Shown piece by piece: positions 51,640-60,082 of a stretch of DNA of 64,000 nucleotides; position 1 is the first letter of the stretch, and every line of letters begins with the position of its first letter. The translations under genes and the position numbers were made by a program. The DNA is taken from NCBI GenBank assembly GCA_048976805.1, contig JBHGUR010000101.1, positions 85,901 to 149,900 on the forward strand. The letters are read 5' to 3'. Under the pieces are notes generated by a model. It searched no databases and had not been told where the DNA came from. It worked only from the letters and a program-made list of their open reading frames with translations. Source of the stretch: Ectobacillus sp048976805 (GTDB lineage: Bacteria; Bacillota; Bacilli; Bacillales; Bacillaceae_G).

Positions 51640-52902
51640 ATGAAAGGTAGAAAATTACTGGCAACACTTGGCGTATCTTCTTTGCTTGTAGGCGGCATCC
51701 TGGCTGGCTGCTCAAATGATACGAAGGAAACAAAAGCTAAAGACGGTGAAAAAGTAGAAATCACATTGAGTGGTTGGGGAGCAAGCCCAGAGGAAAGCAA
51801 CTTGCTTAAGCAAACATTGGCAGATTTCGAAAAAAAATATCCGAACATTAAGGTAAAGCATGACGTTATTGCAGATCAGTATATGGATGTTATAAAAACG
51901 CGTTTAATCGGAAATGAAGCAGCTGATGTATTTTACCTAGACTCACTCGAAGCGCCTGCTTTAATGGAACAAAACGTACTAGAGCCGCTTGACGAATATA
52001 TTAAGAAAGAAAAAGATTTCGATATGGAAGATTTCGAAAAGTCAATGTTGGAAGCGTTTCAATCCAAAAGCGTAACATATGGATTGCCAAAAGGCTATTC
52101 TACTTTAGGGCTTTTCTATAACAAAAAAATGCTGCAGGAAGCGGGAGTAGAAGTTCCAAAAACAATGGAAGAATTCCGCGAAGCAGCGAAAAAGCTGACA
52201 AAAGGAACAGAGCGCTATGGATTTGGTGTCGCACCTGACTTAGCTCGTATGTATTATATGCCAAAAGCTTACGGCACAGACGCTGTAAAGGATGACAAGG
52301 CGAATTTAAGCGATAAAGGCGTTGTTGAGGCAATTCAACCAATCATTGATATGAAGCTGCAAGACAAGTCAATTGCGCAGCCTAAAGATGTAGGCGCAAA
52401 CTGGGGCGGCGAAATGTTTGGTCAAGAAAAAGTGGCAATGGTTATGGAAGGAAACTGGGCGATTCCGTTTCTAAAAGATAATTTCCCTAACTTAGACTAC
52501 GGTATTGCTGAGCTTCCGACTGTTAACGGCAAACCAGGAACAATGGCATTTACAGTTGCTTACGTAATGAATAAAAATTCCGAGAAGAAAGATGCTGCTT
52601 GGAAGCTAATCTCTTATTTAACGGGAAAAGAAGGAATGAAAACTTGGACAAGCAAAGGATTTGAGCTTCCTACACGTAAATCTGTAGCGACAGAACTTGG
52701 TTTTGACAAAGATCCGCTTCGCAGCGCATTCGTAGCTGGAGCGCCTTACGCAACAGTATGGCAAGCAGGTCCTAACTTGCCGACAATTAAAACTAATTTT
52801 GATAATCAGTTCATCAGTGCGTTTTTAGGCCAAAAGCCGTTAGATAAAGCTTTGCAAGAAGCAGAAAAAACAGCTAACAAAGAAATTAAAGCGCAACAAT
52901 AA
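51640..52902 (+). CDS. mdxE: Maltodextrin-binding lipoprotein
   Basis: 420 residues. A lipoprotein signal ends in ILAGC with the lipidated C24. The family 1 solute-binding fold follows (ITLSGWGASPEESNLLKQTLADFEKKYPNIKVK; YGLPKGYSTLGLFYNKKMLQEAG; GEMFGQEKVAMVMEGNWAIPFL). It captures maltodextrins outside the membrane for MdxF and MdxG; the ATPase (MsmX-type) is not in the window. RBS GGAAAGGAAG. Confidence 0.88.
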   Translation: MKGRKLLATLGVSSLLVGGILAGCSNDTKETKAKDGEKVEITLSGWGASPEESNLLKQTLADFEKKYPNIKVKHDVIADQYMDVIKTRLIGNEAADVFYLDSLEAPALMEQNVLEPLDEYIKKEKDFDMEDFEKSMLEAFQSKSVTYGLPKGYSTLGLFYNKKMLQEAGVEVPKTMEEFREAAKKLTKGTERYGFGVAPDLARMYYMPKAYGTDAVKDDKANLSDKGVVEAIQPIIDMKLQDKSIAQPKDVGANWGGEMFGQEKVAMVMEGNWAIPFLKDNFPNLDYGIAELPTVNGKPGTMAFTVAYVMNKNSEKKDAAWKLISYLTGKEGMKTWTSKGFELPTRKSVATELGFDKDPLRSAFVAGAPYATVWQAGPNLPTIKTNFDNQFISAFLGQKPLDKALQEAEKTANKEIKAQQ

Positions 52903-52905
52903 AAA

Positions 52906-52990
52906 GGGTGCAAGGAGGGAGAGGGAACCCTTCCCCCTCTATTGCACTCTCTTTGGATAAGAAGCTTCTTGTCCAAAGAGAGTGCAATAG
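52906..52990 (+). promoter_or_regulatory. Alternative hairpins between mdxE and mdxF
   Basis: CTATTGCACTCTCTTTGGA (52939-52957) pairs perfectly with TCCAAAGAGAGTGCAATAG (52972-52990); the loop AAGAAGCTTCTT is itself palindromic. Upstream, GTGCAAGGAGGGAGAGGG can instead pair with CCCCCTCTATTGCAC, using the same left arm. The two folds exclude each other. No U-run follows. Confidence 0.7.
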
Positions 52991-53027
52991 ACAGACACTC
53001 AAAGCTTTCTAAAAGGAGTAGTGAGCT

Positions 53028-53999
53028 ATGGATAAAAAACTTACGAAGCGCACTATGCGTGAAGCAGACTTATTAGGGCGCCACCCATTGAAAATGTGGC
53101 AGAATAAAAAATTTACGAAGCGCACTATGCGTGAAGCAATGCAAGGTTACACGTTTATGTCACCAACGATTTTTGTACTTGCCTTATTTACCATTACCCC
53201 TATTCTTTATGCTATTTTTCTTGCCTTTAATAAAGTGGGGCTGCTTGGAGGCACGACTTATGAATTTGTCGGATTCGATAACTTTGCAAAAATATTGGAT
53301 GACTCAAGGGCGAAAATTGCGCTTTGGAATACATTTAAGTACGTAATTATCGTTGTGCCGGCCCAAACTATTTTAGCGCTAATTCTCGCAACAACTCTTA
53401 ACGCGGGACTAAAAGGGGAAAAGGTATTCCGTATCATCTACTTTTTGCCTACTTTAACGTCTTCTGCTGTATTAACGCTTATTTTTATGTGGATGTACAA
53501 TCAAAATGGTTTAATAAACAAGTTATTAGATATCGTCGGTTTGCCAACTTATAACTGGCTTGGCGATCCGAAAATCGCCTTAACAGCCATTATGATTATG
53601 AATATTTGGTCAACAGCGCCATTTTTCATGACAATTTACTTAGCGGCACTGCAAGATATTCCAGATTCGTTATATGAAGCAGCTGACCTTGACGGTGCAA
53701 ACGTCTTCCAAAAGTTTTGGCACGTAACAGTTCCGCAGCTTCGTCCGGTAACATCATTTGTAATAATTATGGGTATTATCGGGACATTCCAATTGTTCGA
53801 CCAGTCTTATATTTTCTCAGCTGGATCAGGCGGGCCCGATAATTCAACATTAACAGTTGTTCTATTAATTTATCAATATGCGTTTAAGAGTATGGGTACA
53901 ATGGGCTATGCCGCGGCGCTAGCATTCGTGCTTGCTATTGTGATCTTAGTCGCAACGCTTATTCAGCGCAAATTCTCCAAAGAAGAATCGTTATACTAA
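53028..53999 (+). CDS. mdxF: Maltodextrin ABC transporter permease MdxF, with duplicated N-terminus
   Basis: 323 residues, six membrane segments after a basic N-terminal part. The permease EAA loop is YEAADLDGANVFQKFWHVTVPQLRP (about 216-240). The first 37 residues hold a repeat, KKLTKRTMREA and then KKFTKRTMREA, 24 residues apart and nearly identical in DNA. The original start was probably the second copy; the extra 24 residues arose by duplication. RBS AAAGGAG. Confidence 0.88.
   Translation: MDKKLTKRTMREADLLGRHPLKMWQNKKFTKRTMREAMQGYTFMSPTIFVLALFTITPILYAIFLAFNKVGLLGGTTYEFVGFDNFAKILDDSRAKIALWNTFKYVIIVVPAQTILALILATTLNAGLKGEKVFRIIYFLPTLTSSAVLTLIFMWMYNQNGLINKLLDIVGLPTYNWLGDPKIALTAIMIMNIWSTAPFFMTIYLAALQDIPDSLYEAADLDGANVFQKFWHVTVPQLRPVTSFVIIMGIIGTFQLFDQSYIFSAGSGGPDNSTLTVVLLIYQYAFKSMGTMGYAAALAFVLAIVILVATLIQRKFSKEESLY
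53034..53138 (+). repeat. Direct repeat at the start of mdxF
   Basis: A 33-base unit (AAAAAA-Y-TTACGAAGCGCACTATGC, then GTGAAGCA) occurs at 53034-53066 and 53106-53138, with one difference (C or T). The offset is 72 bases, so the frame is kept. Confidence 0.9.
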
Positions 54000-54011
54000 G
54001 GAGGAGCATTT

Positions 54012-54842
54012 ATGAAAAAGAAAAAACTGCCAATCGGCAAAACAATTTTGTATGCGATTTTGATTATATACGCCATTGTGACCTTAATCCCGTTTCTTTG
54101 GGCGCTGTCATCATCTTTTAAGACACTCCAAGAAATTGTAAAGGGCGGTATGAATTTAATTCCAGAAAACTTTACGATTGGAAATTATAAGCAAATTTTC
54201 TTGGAACAAAAATTATTCCCTCGTTGGTTATTTAACTCTTTATTTGTAGCAACGGTTGGAACAGCATTAAATTTATTATTTAACTCCATGGCTGGTTATG
54301 CACTAGCGCGATTAAGCTTCCCAGGAAAGAAGCCGTTGTTCATTATCATCTTAGCTGTTCTTATGATTCCGGCGCAAGTAACGATGATTCCAAACTACTT
54401 AATTTTAAAAGAAATTGGCTGGCTTAATACGTATCAAGGGCTTATTGTTCCATCCATGATTAATGCAACATTTATTTTCATGATGCGCCAGTTCTTCATT
54501 AACTTCCCGAAAGAACTGGAAGAGGCAGCTTCTTTAGACGGTTTAACCCGAATGGGCACATTTTTTAAAGTTGTGCTGCCGCTTGCAAAGCCGGCGCTTG
54601 CAGCTCAAGCAATCTTCGTCTTTATGGGTCTTTGGAACGATTTTATGAAGCCGCTTATCGTTATTAGCGATCCGCATATGTTCACGTTACCAATTGGCTT
54701 GAACACATTCAAAGGGCAATATATTAGTTTTTGGAACTATATTATGGCCGCTTCGATGGTATTTACACTTCCGGTTCTTGTCATTTACGCATTCTTTAAC
54801 CGATATTTTGTCAAGGGAATTAAATTTACAGGGGAAAAATAA
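54012..54842 (+). CDS. mdxG: Maltodextrin ABC transporter permease MdxG
   Basis: 276 residues, six membrane segments. The EAA loop reads ELEEAASLDGLTRMGTFFKVVLPLAKPAL (about 175-203), and the end YFVKGIKFTGEK is typical of MalG-type permeases. Follows mdxF after 12 bases with RBS AAGGAGG. Confidence 0.92.
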   Translation: MKKKKLPIGKTILYAILIIYAIVTLIPFLWALSSSFKTLQEIVKGGMNLIPENFTIGNYKQIFLEQKLFPRWLFNSLFVATVGTALNLLFNSMAGYALARLSFPGKKPLFIIILAVLMIPAQVTMIPNYLILKEIGWLNTYQGLIVPSMINATFIFMMRQFFINFPKELEEAASLDGLTRMGTFFKVVLPLAKPALAAQAIFVFMGLWNDFMKPLIVISDPHMFTLPIGLNTFKGQYISFWNYIMAASMVFTLPVLVIYAFFNRYFVKGIKFTGEK

Positions 54843-54964
54843 GAAGCGAATATCGTCTCTCCCTGCGGTTACAACTTATTGGTTATGGAAAGGTTTTCAT
54901 TTAAATTTGATGTCAAAAGTGTTAGCATAATATTGTACAATAGTGAAAGTGAGGAATATATACA

Positions 54965-55639
54965 ATGGCAAAAAAAGCGATGGCATTTATTTTTGATTTA
55001 GACGGCGTAATTACAGATAGCGCTGAGCATCATTATCTAGCATGGAAGCAGCTTGGCGAAGAACTGGGAATTCCGTTTGACCGCGAGTTTAATGAACAAT
55101 TAAAAGGCGTAAGCCGCATGGATTCTTTAGAACGTATTTTAACACTAGGAAATCGCCAAAATGACTTTACCCCAGAAGAGAAAGAAGAGCTTGCGACAAA
55201 GAAAAATGATCATTATAAAGAGCTTATTAAAACAATTACGGGCAAAGATGTTCTTCCGGGCATTATGGCATTATTAGAAGAGATTAGAAAGAATGGACTA
55301 AAAATTGCTCTTGCATCTGCAAGCAAAAATGCATTCGTCGTAATTGACCGCTTAGGAGTAGGGGAGTATTTCGACCATATTGTAGATGCAGCAGCGGTAG
55401 AAAAAGGAAAGCCAAATCCAGAAATTTTCTTAAAGGCGGCAGATGCGCTAGGAGTACCGTATGAAAATTGTATCGGGGTAGAGGATGCGGAAGCTGGGGT
55501 AGAAGCGATTAAAGGTGCCGGTATGTTTGCTGTCGGTGTAGGAACGCCAGAAGCAATGGCAAAAGCGGACTATATTGTAGCAGGAACAAACGAATTGAAA
55601 TACAACGAGATTATTGCTCGTTTTGAAGCGCAGGCTTAA
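54965..55639 (+). CDS. pgcM: Beta-phosphoglucomutase
   Basis: 224 residues, HAD family. Nucleophile D11 and acid/base D13 are in FIFDLDGVITDSAEHHYLAWKQLG; the cap follows, then LASASKNAF, and KGKPNPEIFLKAA and GVEDAEAGVEAIKGAGM supply the remaining motifs. It converts beta-glucose-1-phosphate from maltose phosphorylase into glucose-6-phosphate. The gap of 122 bases from mdxG includes TGGAAAGGTTTTCA, one base off a CcpA site. Confidence 0.92.
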   Translation: MAKKAMAFIFDLDGVITDSAEHHYLAWKQLGEELGIPFDREFNEQLKGVSRMDSLERILTLGNRQNDFTPEEKEELATKKNDHYKELIKTITGKDVLPGIMALLEEIRKNGLKIALASASKNAFVVIDRLGVGEYFDHIVDAAAVEKGKPNPEIFLKAADALGVPYENCIGVEDAEAGVEAIKGAGMFAVGVGTPEAMAKADYIVAGTNELKYNEIIARFEAQA

Positions 55640-55653
55640 AATCATCACCTTAG

Positions 55654-55667
55654 TGAAACCGATTGCG
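55654..55667 (+). promoter_or_regulatory. Possible CcpA (cre) site
   Basis: TGAAACCGATTGCG fits the cre pattern TGNAANCGNTNNCA in all but the last base. It lies between pgcM and the glycosidase fragment, where a separate sugar gene would have been controlled. Confidence 0.4.
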
Positions 55668-55699
55668 CATCCCTGTTAGGAAGGGGAGCTGAAAATATA

Positions 55700-55810
55700 T
55701 TGCCGCCTCAAGAGCGAATTAAACTTGTCCAGCAATCAGTAGAAGAAATGAAAGCTAAAGTAGCACAGGATGATTATCGGTTTCACTATCATCCGACGGC
55801 ACCGGTTTGA
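55700..55810 (+). pseudogene. N-terminal fragment of a glycosidase, probably GH32 (sucrase type)
   Basis: TTG start with AGGAAGGGGAG upstream; 36 residues, ending DDYRFHYHPTAPV and a stop. The RxHYH-x-x-(P/A)P stretch resembles the start of GH32 sucrose-6-phosphate hydrolases (usually followed by a WMNDPNG motif), but the gene stops before it, and a terminator follows 6 bases on. Best read as a gene cut to its first codons by a deletion that kept the terminator; the GH32 call is tentative. Confidence 0.4.
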
Positions 55811-55815
55811 GAAAT

Positions 55816-55848
55816 AAAAAGCGGAAACAATTCTGTTTCCGCTTTTTA
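55816..55848 (+). terminator. Terminator after the glycosidase fragment
   Basis: AAAAAGCGGAAAC pairs perfectly with GTTTCCGCTTTTT around AATTCT. It may work in both directions. Confidence 0.9.
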
Positions 55849-55978
55849 TGTTACGTTAAATGGTTATTGGTGATAGCATGGCACTGGTTTATTCGTGTCA
55901 AATGAAAGTTTGACGCGACTTTTCACGCGTTGCTTGGCCGTCCGCTTATAGAGCCGCTTGCCCCTCCCATAAAAAACA

Positions 55979-56686
55979 TTACGCCAAGTGTACGCTTTTG
56001 ACATGATGTAAATTCACATATATCGTTTCATTTCGAGCAATGACTAATTCGAGTTGATTACTGTTGATTGCGTTTAATCTTCCGATTTGCAGCGGCTTTT
56101 TTCCTAAATTTAAAATAATAATTTTGCCGATAAAACGTTTGAGCTGCTCCTCGAAAGTTCGCGCTAAAGGATCCATTGCCGGTCTGAGAGGAAACTCTTC
56201 TCTTTCTAATGAATAAGGAACTTGCCCTTCTTTGTAAGGAACAAACCATTTTACATGGTAAAAAGGAATATACACAATATGGTAAACAGGGGAGTAGAAA
56301 ATGAAGTAATCATTCATAACGCTTACGACATAGCCGTGAAGAGTTTGCTCTCCTCCGATGCATAATTCTAAAAACATTCCTTTTGCGTTTTGCAGCACTT
56401 TTCGAAGCGATATGGTGTTTGAGGTCGATGGAATTGCAGAAAGCGCATCAGGTGCTGCCTCTTCTTTTTGTGCTATCTCCCTGCGCTGATTTCCCCCGAG
56501 CAATGATTGGTTATCGAAGTCAAACTGAATTTGCTGAATATGAAGCAGCGGAAGATAAATAAAGTTGTTATTTTCGTAGATCACTAAAATGTCTGAGCCT
56601 TTATCGATTAATGTCCCCGTAAAGCTCATGTTTCCCGATAAATTGATTTGTATCGTGTCATTCATATGTTTGTTATAATCTATCAA
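55979..56686 (-). CDS. DUF2642-like protein with three LSm-type repeats
   Basis: 235 residues. TTG start at 56686, chosen because AAGGAG lies eight bases before it; ATG 56665 is the alternative. Three related modules are seen (about 10-58, 95-150, 185-233), each with a G-x-L-x-D/N turn and an IYLPLLHIQQI-like ending (IYIPFYHVKWF; IYVNLHHVKSV). Such DUF2642 domains occur in Bacillus spore-associated proteins of unknown role. It follows the permease gene by 23 bases on the same strand. Confidence 0.6.
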   Translation of the reverse strand: MIDYNKHMNDTIQINLSGNMSFTGTLIDKGSDILVIYENNNFIYLPLLHIQQIQFDFDNQSLLGGNQRREIAQKEEAAPDALSAIPSTSNTISLRKVLQNAKGMFLELCIGGEQTLHGYVVSVMNDYFIFYSPVYHIVYIPFYHVKWFVPYKEGQVPYSLEREEFPLRPAMDPLARTFEEQLKRFIGKIIILNLGKKPLQIGRLNAINSNQLELVIARNETIYVNLHHVKSVHLA

Positions 56687-56709
56687 TCATAGTTCTCCTT
56701 TTTTAGTTT

Positions 56710-58074
56710 TTACGAGTGAACAAAAATTAACTTAATCCACAGGTAGAGACATATCAATGTAAAAACGACGGTCGGGGGAATGACAATAAAGGTGACTTTT
56801 ACATACTGCTTCCATCCTATACGCACCCTCCCTTTTTTGACGATATGCATCCACATGAGACTAGCCAGCGTTCCGATAGGCAATAAGAGCGAGCCCATAT
56901 CACTTCCGATGATGTTAGCCAAGTAAATCGTTTTCACTGTAGTAGGGTCCAGGCCCATTTCTGTTAAAGCAATGGTGCCAATCATTAAAGCGGGATGATT
57001 GTTAAAGAAGTTGGACATAACGGAAAGAGCGCCGCCCATAAGCAAACTGGCATTAAGCAAATTATCATGAATATGGGGTTTTAACGTAAAAACGATATAG
57101 TCGGTTAAACCAATGTTATGAAGCCCGTATACGATTACATACATGGCAAAAGCAAATATAAGTACATACCAAGGTGTTCGCCGCAGCATATCACCGGGAT
57201 GAATTTTTAGTTTATACCATCTCCATACTAATAAAATGAGGGAACCGGCGACCGCAACAGCTTCTACCGAAACATTGAGGAAGGAAGCGATAAACAGGCT
57301 GCAGCGTACGAGAAAAACAAATAAAAGGATTTTTAGCATAAATCGATTTTGTTTTTTAATTTCTTCCTCTGGTGTTCTCGTCTGCAAAGGATGGAAGGAG
57401 TGGTTAATAAAATTTTCATATATATATTGACTTGCTTCGGGAAGCTTTTTTGGAATGTGTTTGCGCAAGACGAGAAACAACATAAACGACATAAATAATA
57501 ACCCTAATGTTGCCGGCACAAATATCATGGCGGTATGCATATATAAGGTCATATCAACGATTTCTAATGCGATAAGATTGACAATGTTGCTTACGCCGAT
57601 TGGGGCGCTTGAGGCAGTAGCGATTAGAGCGCCGCTTAATAGATAGGGGATTTTTTGATGGTTTTTTAATTGGAGGCGGTTCAGCAAAAGCAACAAAACC
57701 GGGGTTGTTATAAGAATGCTGCCATCGTTATTGAAAAATACAGTCATTAAAAAGCATAACAGGTTCGTATACCAAAATAAACGAATACCCGAGCCCTTTG
57801 CTGCTTTGGCAAGCCGCGCTGCGCACCAATGAAAGAAGCCGAAGCTTTCTAGAATCATAGCCATTACAATAGTGGAGATGATTGTAATGGCAGCTCCGGT
57901 TACTTTGGAGCTTATATCAATCATATCGGCTTTGGAGACTGTTCCAATAATAATGAGGAGGATGGCTCCAACTGAGGCGGGAATCGCTTCATTTAACCCG
58001 CGCGGACGCCAAAAAATAACGAGCATTGTTCCAACGAAGATCATGATAGTAACAACGAATATCCAATCTAACAA
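56710..58074 (-). CDS. ArsB/NhaD-type ion permease
   Basis: 454 residues from TTG 58074 (AGTAGGG nine bases upstream); a frame open to 58143 has only TTG there and no RBS. About eleven membrane segments. Family features include the repeated half-helices FFNNDGSILITTPVLLLLLNRL and SNFFNNHPALMIGTIAL, plus NIIGSDMGSLLLPIGTLASLMW near the end, as in arsenite pumps (ArsB) and NhaD. No arsR, arsA or arsC is near, so the substrate is open. Confidence 0.75.
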   Translation of the reverse strand: MLDWIFVVTIMIFVGTMLVIFWRPRGLNEAIPASVGAILLIIIGTVSKADMIDISSKVTGAAITIISTIVMAMILESFGFFHWCAARLAKAAKGSGIRLFWYTNLLCFLMTVFFNNDGSILITTPVLLLLLNRLQLKNHQKIPYLLSGALIATASSAPIGVSNIVNLIALEIVDMTLYMHTAMIFVPATLGLLFMSFMLFLVLRKHIPKKLPEASQYIYENFINHSFHPLQTRTPEEEIKKQNRFMLKILLFVFLVRCSLFIASFLNVSVEAVAVAGSLILLVWRWYKLKIHPGDMLRRTPWYVLIFAFAMYVIVYGLHNIGLTDYIVFTLKPHIHDNLLNASLLMGGALSVMSNFFNNHPALMIGTIALTEMGLDPTTVKTIYLANIIGSDMGSLLLPIGTLASLMWMHIVKKGRVRIGWKQYVKVTFIVIPPTVVFTLICLYLWIKLIFVHS

Positions 58075-58216
58075 ATAATGCGTCCCTACTTTCCTAATAA
58101 AAATTTTGAATATTGCAAGGAACAGGTATAAATGTCCCTGCAATATACTTGCACTATATATATATGTATCTTAAAAGATGCTTGTACTAGTAAAGATGCA
58201 CATTTTCCTTCTAATA

Positions 58217-58341
58217 TGCGTTTATATATCGAGGGGCGAGAGGAGTCATTATTAACTAAGAAAGAGCGGAAAATATTGCGCCAAAGCCGTGTTCAATCAA
58301 CAGTAAAATTTTCACATAGCCATACAATAAAAGGCGAATAA
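58217..58341 (+). CDS. Possible 41-residue basic protein
   Basis: MRLYIEGREESLLTKKERKI and so on to TIKGE; charged and basic, followed at once by a terminator. No RBS is visible and no family recognised; a longer frame from 58132 is no better supported. Weak call. Confidence 0.25.
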
Positions 58342-58378
58342 AAAAGCTGATAAGAAAATCGCTTTTTTTATTCGCCTT
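58331..58378. terminator. Bidirectional terminator
   Basis: AAGGCGAATAAAAAAGC pairs perfectly with GCTTTTTTTATTCGCCTT around a 14-base loop. It includes the last codons and stop of the minus-strand HD gene. Confidence 0.9.
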
Positions 58379-58919
58379 GAGAGTTTAAGTAGAAAATTGA
58401 TCCTTTTTTTTGCAGTTCTTCGGATATTAATTTATCCAAGCGCTGAATGGCTTTTAACGCTCTTTCGTAGGAGATTGTCCGATAGTGGTGCATTCCGCCC
58501 GGCTCTTCATCTCTTTCATCAGCTAGCTTTACAATTTTTTGAAGAGAAGTCCTTTCAATTTCCCCTTCAGGCAAAAACGAGTCTGTATGAAATAAAATAG
58601 CAAGAGAAATTTCCTTCGCTTCCTTTGGGTTTTCGCCAAGGCGGATAAGCAATTTATGGGCACGTTCCGCCCCTTTAATAGCGTGGATATCATTCTTTTT
58701 ATATAATTCATAATCCCATTGCCCGTTTCGGTACCAAGTATAATGGCCGATATCATGCAAAAATCCGGCCTTGGACGCTAAGTCAACAGAAATACCGTAT
58801 TGCTTTGCTAAATGGAAGGCGTGATAAGCAACGGCTATCGCATGTACCATGCCAGAGCGGCTAATATATTTTTGGGCGATGTGATGCTTGAAAATTTGTT
58901 CTAATGTTACATGACGCAT
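58368..58919 (-). CDS. HD-domain phosphohydrolase
   Basis: 183 residues from ATG 58919 (AAAAGGAGTG upstream; the frame opens 14 codons earlier). HD metal motif: HAIAVAYHAFHLA, then AGFLHDIGHYTWYRNGQWDYE with the paired His-Asp, and later LFHTD and ADERDE. HD enzymes of this size cut phosphates from nucleotides or related compounds; the substrate cannot be told. Confidence 0.75.
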   Translation of the reverse strand: MRHVTLEQIFKHHIAQKYISRSGMVHAIAVAYHAFHLAKQYGISVDLASKAGFLHDIGHYTWYRNGQWDYELYKKNDIHAIKGAERAHKLLIRLGENPKEAKEISLAILFHTDSFLPEGEIERTSLQKIVKLADERDEEPGGMHHYRTISYERALKAIQRLDKLISEELQKKGSIFYLNSQGE

Positions 58920-59162
58920 AGTATTCACTCCTTTTCGCTGAGATAGGAAGATAAAAAACAATCTTTAATTATGCGTACGCAATTGTTTTACCGCTGTAAG
59001 AAAGAAAAAAGATGTATATATTTAAAATATTCTAACCCGTAATGATATGTTAGTAAAGAGCGGTATAAATTTATATAAATGTATATGACTGTACGGGGGA
59101 TTTTATATAATAATGTATGTGCGTGTTATATATGTTGTTAATTTCAGTTACCGTATTAATTT
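58920..59162. other. Gene-free AT-rich gap
   Basis: Contains the promoter region of the HD gene. No frame or structure is supported in the remaining bases. Confidence 0.3.
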
Positions 59163-59214
59163 AAAAGGGGCTGAACCAAAACGCTAACGCGTTTTGCGGT
59201 CAGCCCTTTTTTTA
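59163..59214. terminator. Terminator hit by a MITE
   Basis: AAAAGGGGCTGA pairs with TCAGCCCTTTTTTT, with an inner AAAACGC/GCGTTTT stem. The T-run TTTTTTTA is the target duplicated by MITE copy 5. Confidence 0.75.
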
Positions 59215-59357
59215 GCTCTGTTAAACTTGATTGTTGATGTTCCACTACAGGCGGACGCTTTCCGCGGGCGGGGCCGAGCCGCTTTTCCCGCTGGAGTCGC
59301 CACCTTTCGTTCCAAATCAACAAATAAATCAAAATCAACATTAGCCTTTAACAGAGC
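59215..59357 (+). mobile_element. MITE-like element, copy 5 (short form)
   Basis: 143 bp from GCTCTGTTAAA to TTTAACAGAGC, flanked by an exact 8-bp duplication TTTTTTTA (59207-59214 and 59358-59365). The outermost G and C of other copies are absent. The core is shortened between two CCGCTT repeats, as in copy 4. Confidence 0.85.
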
Positions 59358-59379
59358 TTTTTTTAGGCAAAAAAATAAA

Positions 59380-59510
59380 AGAATCGCTCGATTTTTGTTA
59401 GAATGAAGTCAGCACAACAACAGTCAACACAAAAACAGTCAACACAAAAACAGTCAACACAAAAACAAGGAGCGATTCTGCTAAGGAGCTGACCAAAAGT
59501 CCGCTCCTTT
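59380..59510 (+). repeat. Tandem 15-bp repeats inside an inverted repeat
   Basis: CAGTCAACACAAAAA is repeated three times at 59421-59465, after a worn fourth unit. AGAATCGCTC (59380-59389) and GAGCGATTCT (59470-59479) flank it. An ATG at 59403 opens a 29-residue frame with three QSTQK repeats, but no RBS is seen. A further AAGGAGC/GCTCCTT hairpin follows. Confidence 0.6.
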
Positions 59511-59534
59511 CGGAATTAAACAGTAAATTCTTTA

Positions 59535-59837
59535 CTAATCTCGAACTCCTAAGGCAATCTTGGCATATCGAGACATTTTATCCTTTGTCCAAGGGGGACT
59601 CCAGACGATATTTACGTCAATGTTTTGTAATTCAGGCATGTTAAGAGATAATTTCATTTTTACGTCTGATATAATTTGGCCGGCAAGAGGGCAACCCATA
59701 GAAGTCATTGTCATTGTAATAGAAACATTATTCTCTTCATCAACTGCTACATCGTATACAAGTCCTAGGTTAACGATATCAATCCCAAGCTCCGGATCTA
59801 ATACCTGCTCTAAATATTCATAAATTTGATCTTTCAT
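59535..59837 (-). CDS. MIP18-family (DUF59) iron-sulfur assembly protein
   Basis: 100 residues: YEYLEQVLDPELGIDIVNLGLVYDVAVDE, then MTMTSMGCPLAGQI with the conserved C49, and WSPPWTKDKMSRYAKIALG. The family (SufT/PaaD-like) helps iron-sulfur cluster delivery. Single gene with RBS AGGTGA. Confidence 0.85.
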   Translation of the reverse strand: MKDQIYEYLEQVLDPELGIDIVNLGLVYDVAVDEENNVSITMTMTSMGCPLAGQIISDVKMKLSLNMPELQNIDVNIVWSPPWTKDKMSRYAKIALGVRD

Positions 59838-60044
59838 TTACAAGTTCACCTCAATGTTGGAATACGAATGAAATTCATTATCATTATAAAAGATATATAT
59901 AACAGCCGCTGTGATTCGACTCACATGAAATGCAAGAAGGAGACTAACAGAAGGATTTGGGCCGTTTATGTCATTATATAAGATGGTTATAAACTATTTG
60001 TGCACTTATTTTAAACATCTATAGAATTCTTTAAACATAAGACA
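59838..60044. other. Gap between MIP18 gene and the next minus-strand unit
   Basis: AT-rich and without a gene; includes the probable MIP18 promoter. It ends at a hairpin. Confidence 0.3.
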
Positions 60045-60070
60045 AGAGCCCTGCTAGTTAGCAGGACTCT
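60045..60070 (-). terminator. Terminator of small gene A
   Basis: AGAG-CCTGC pairs with GCAGG-CTCT around TAGTTA, with one mismatched pair. On the minus strand it is followed by TGTCTTATG. Confidence 0.55.
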
Positions 60071-60082
60071 CTAAATATTGTC

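Noticed and set aside
59421..59465. CRISPR array
   Set aside because: The units are 15-bp head-to-tail repeats without spacers, and no cas genes are near.
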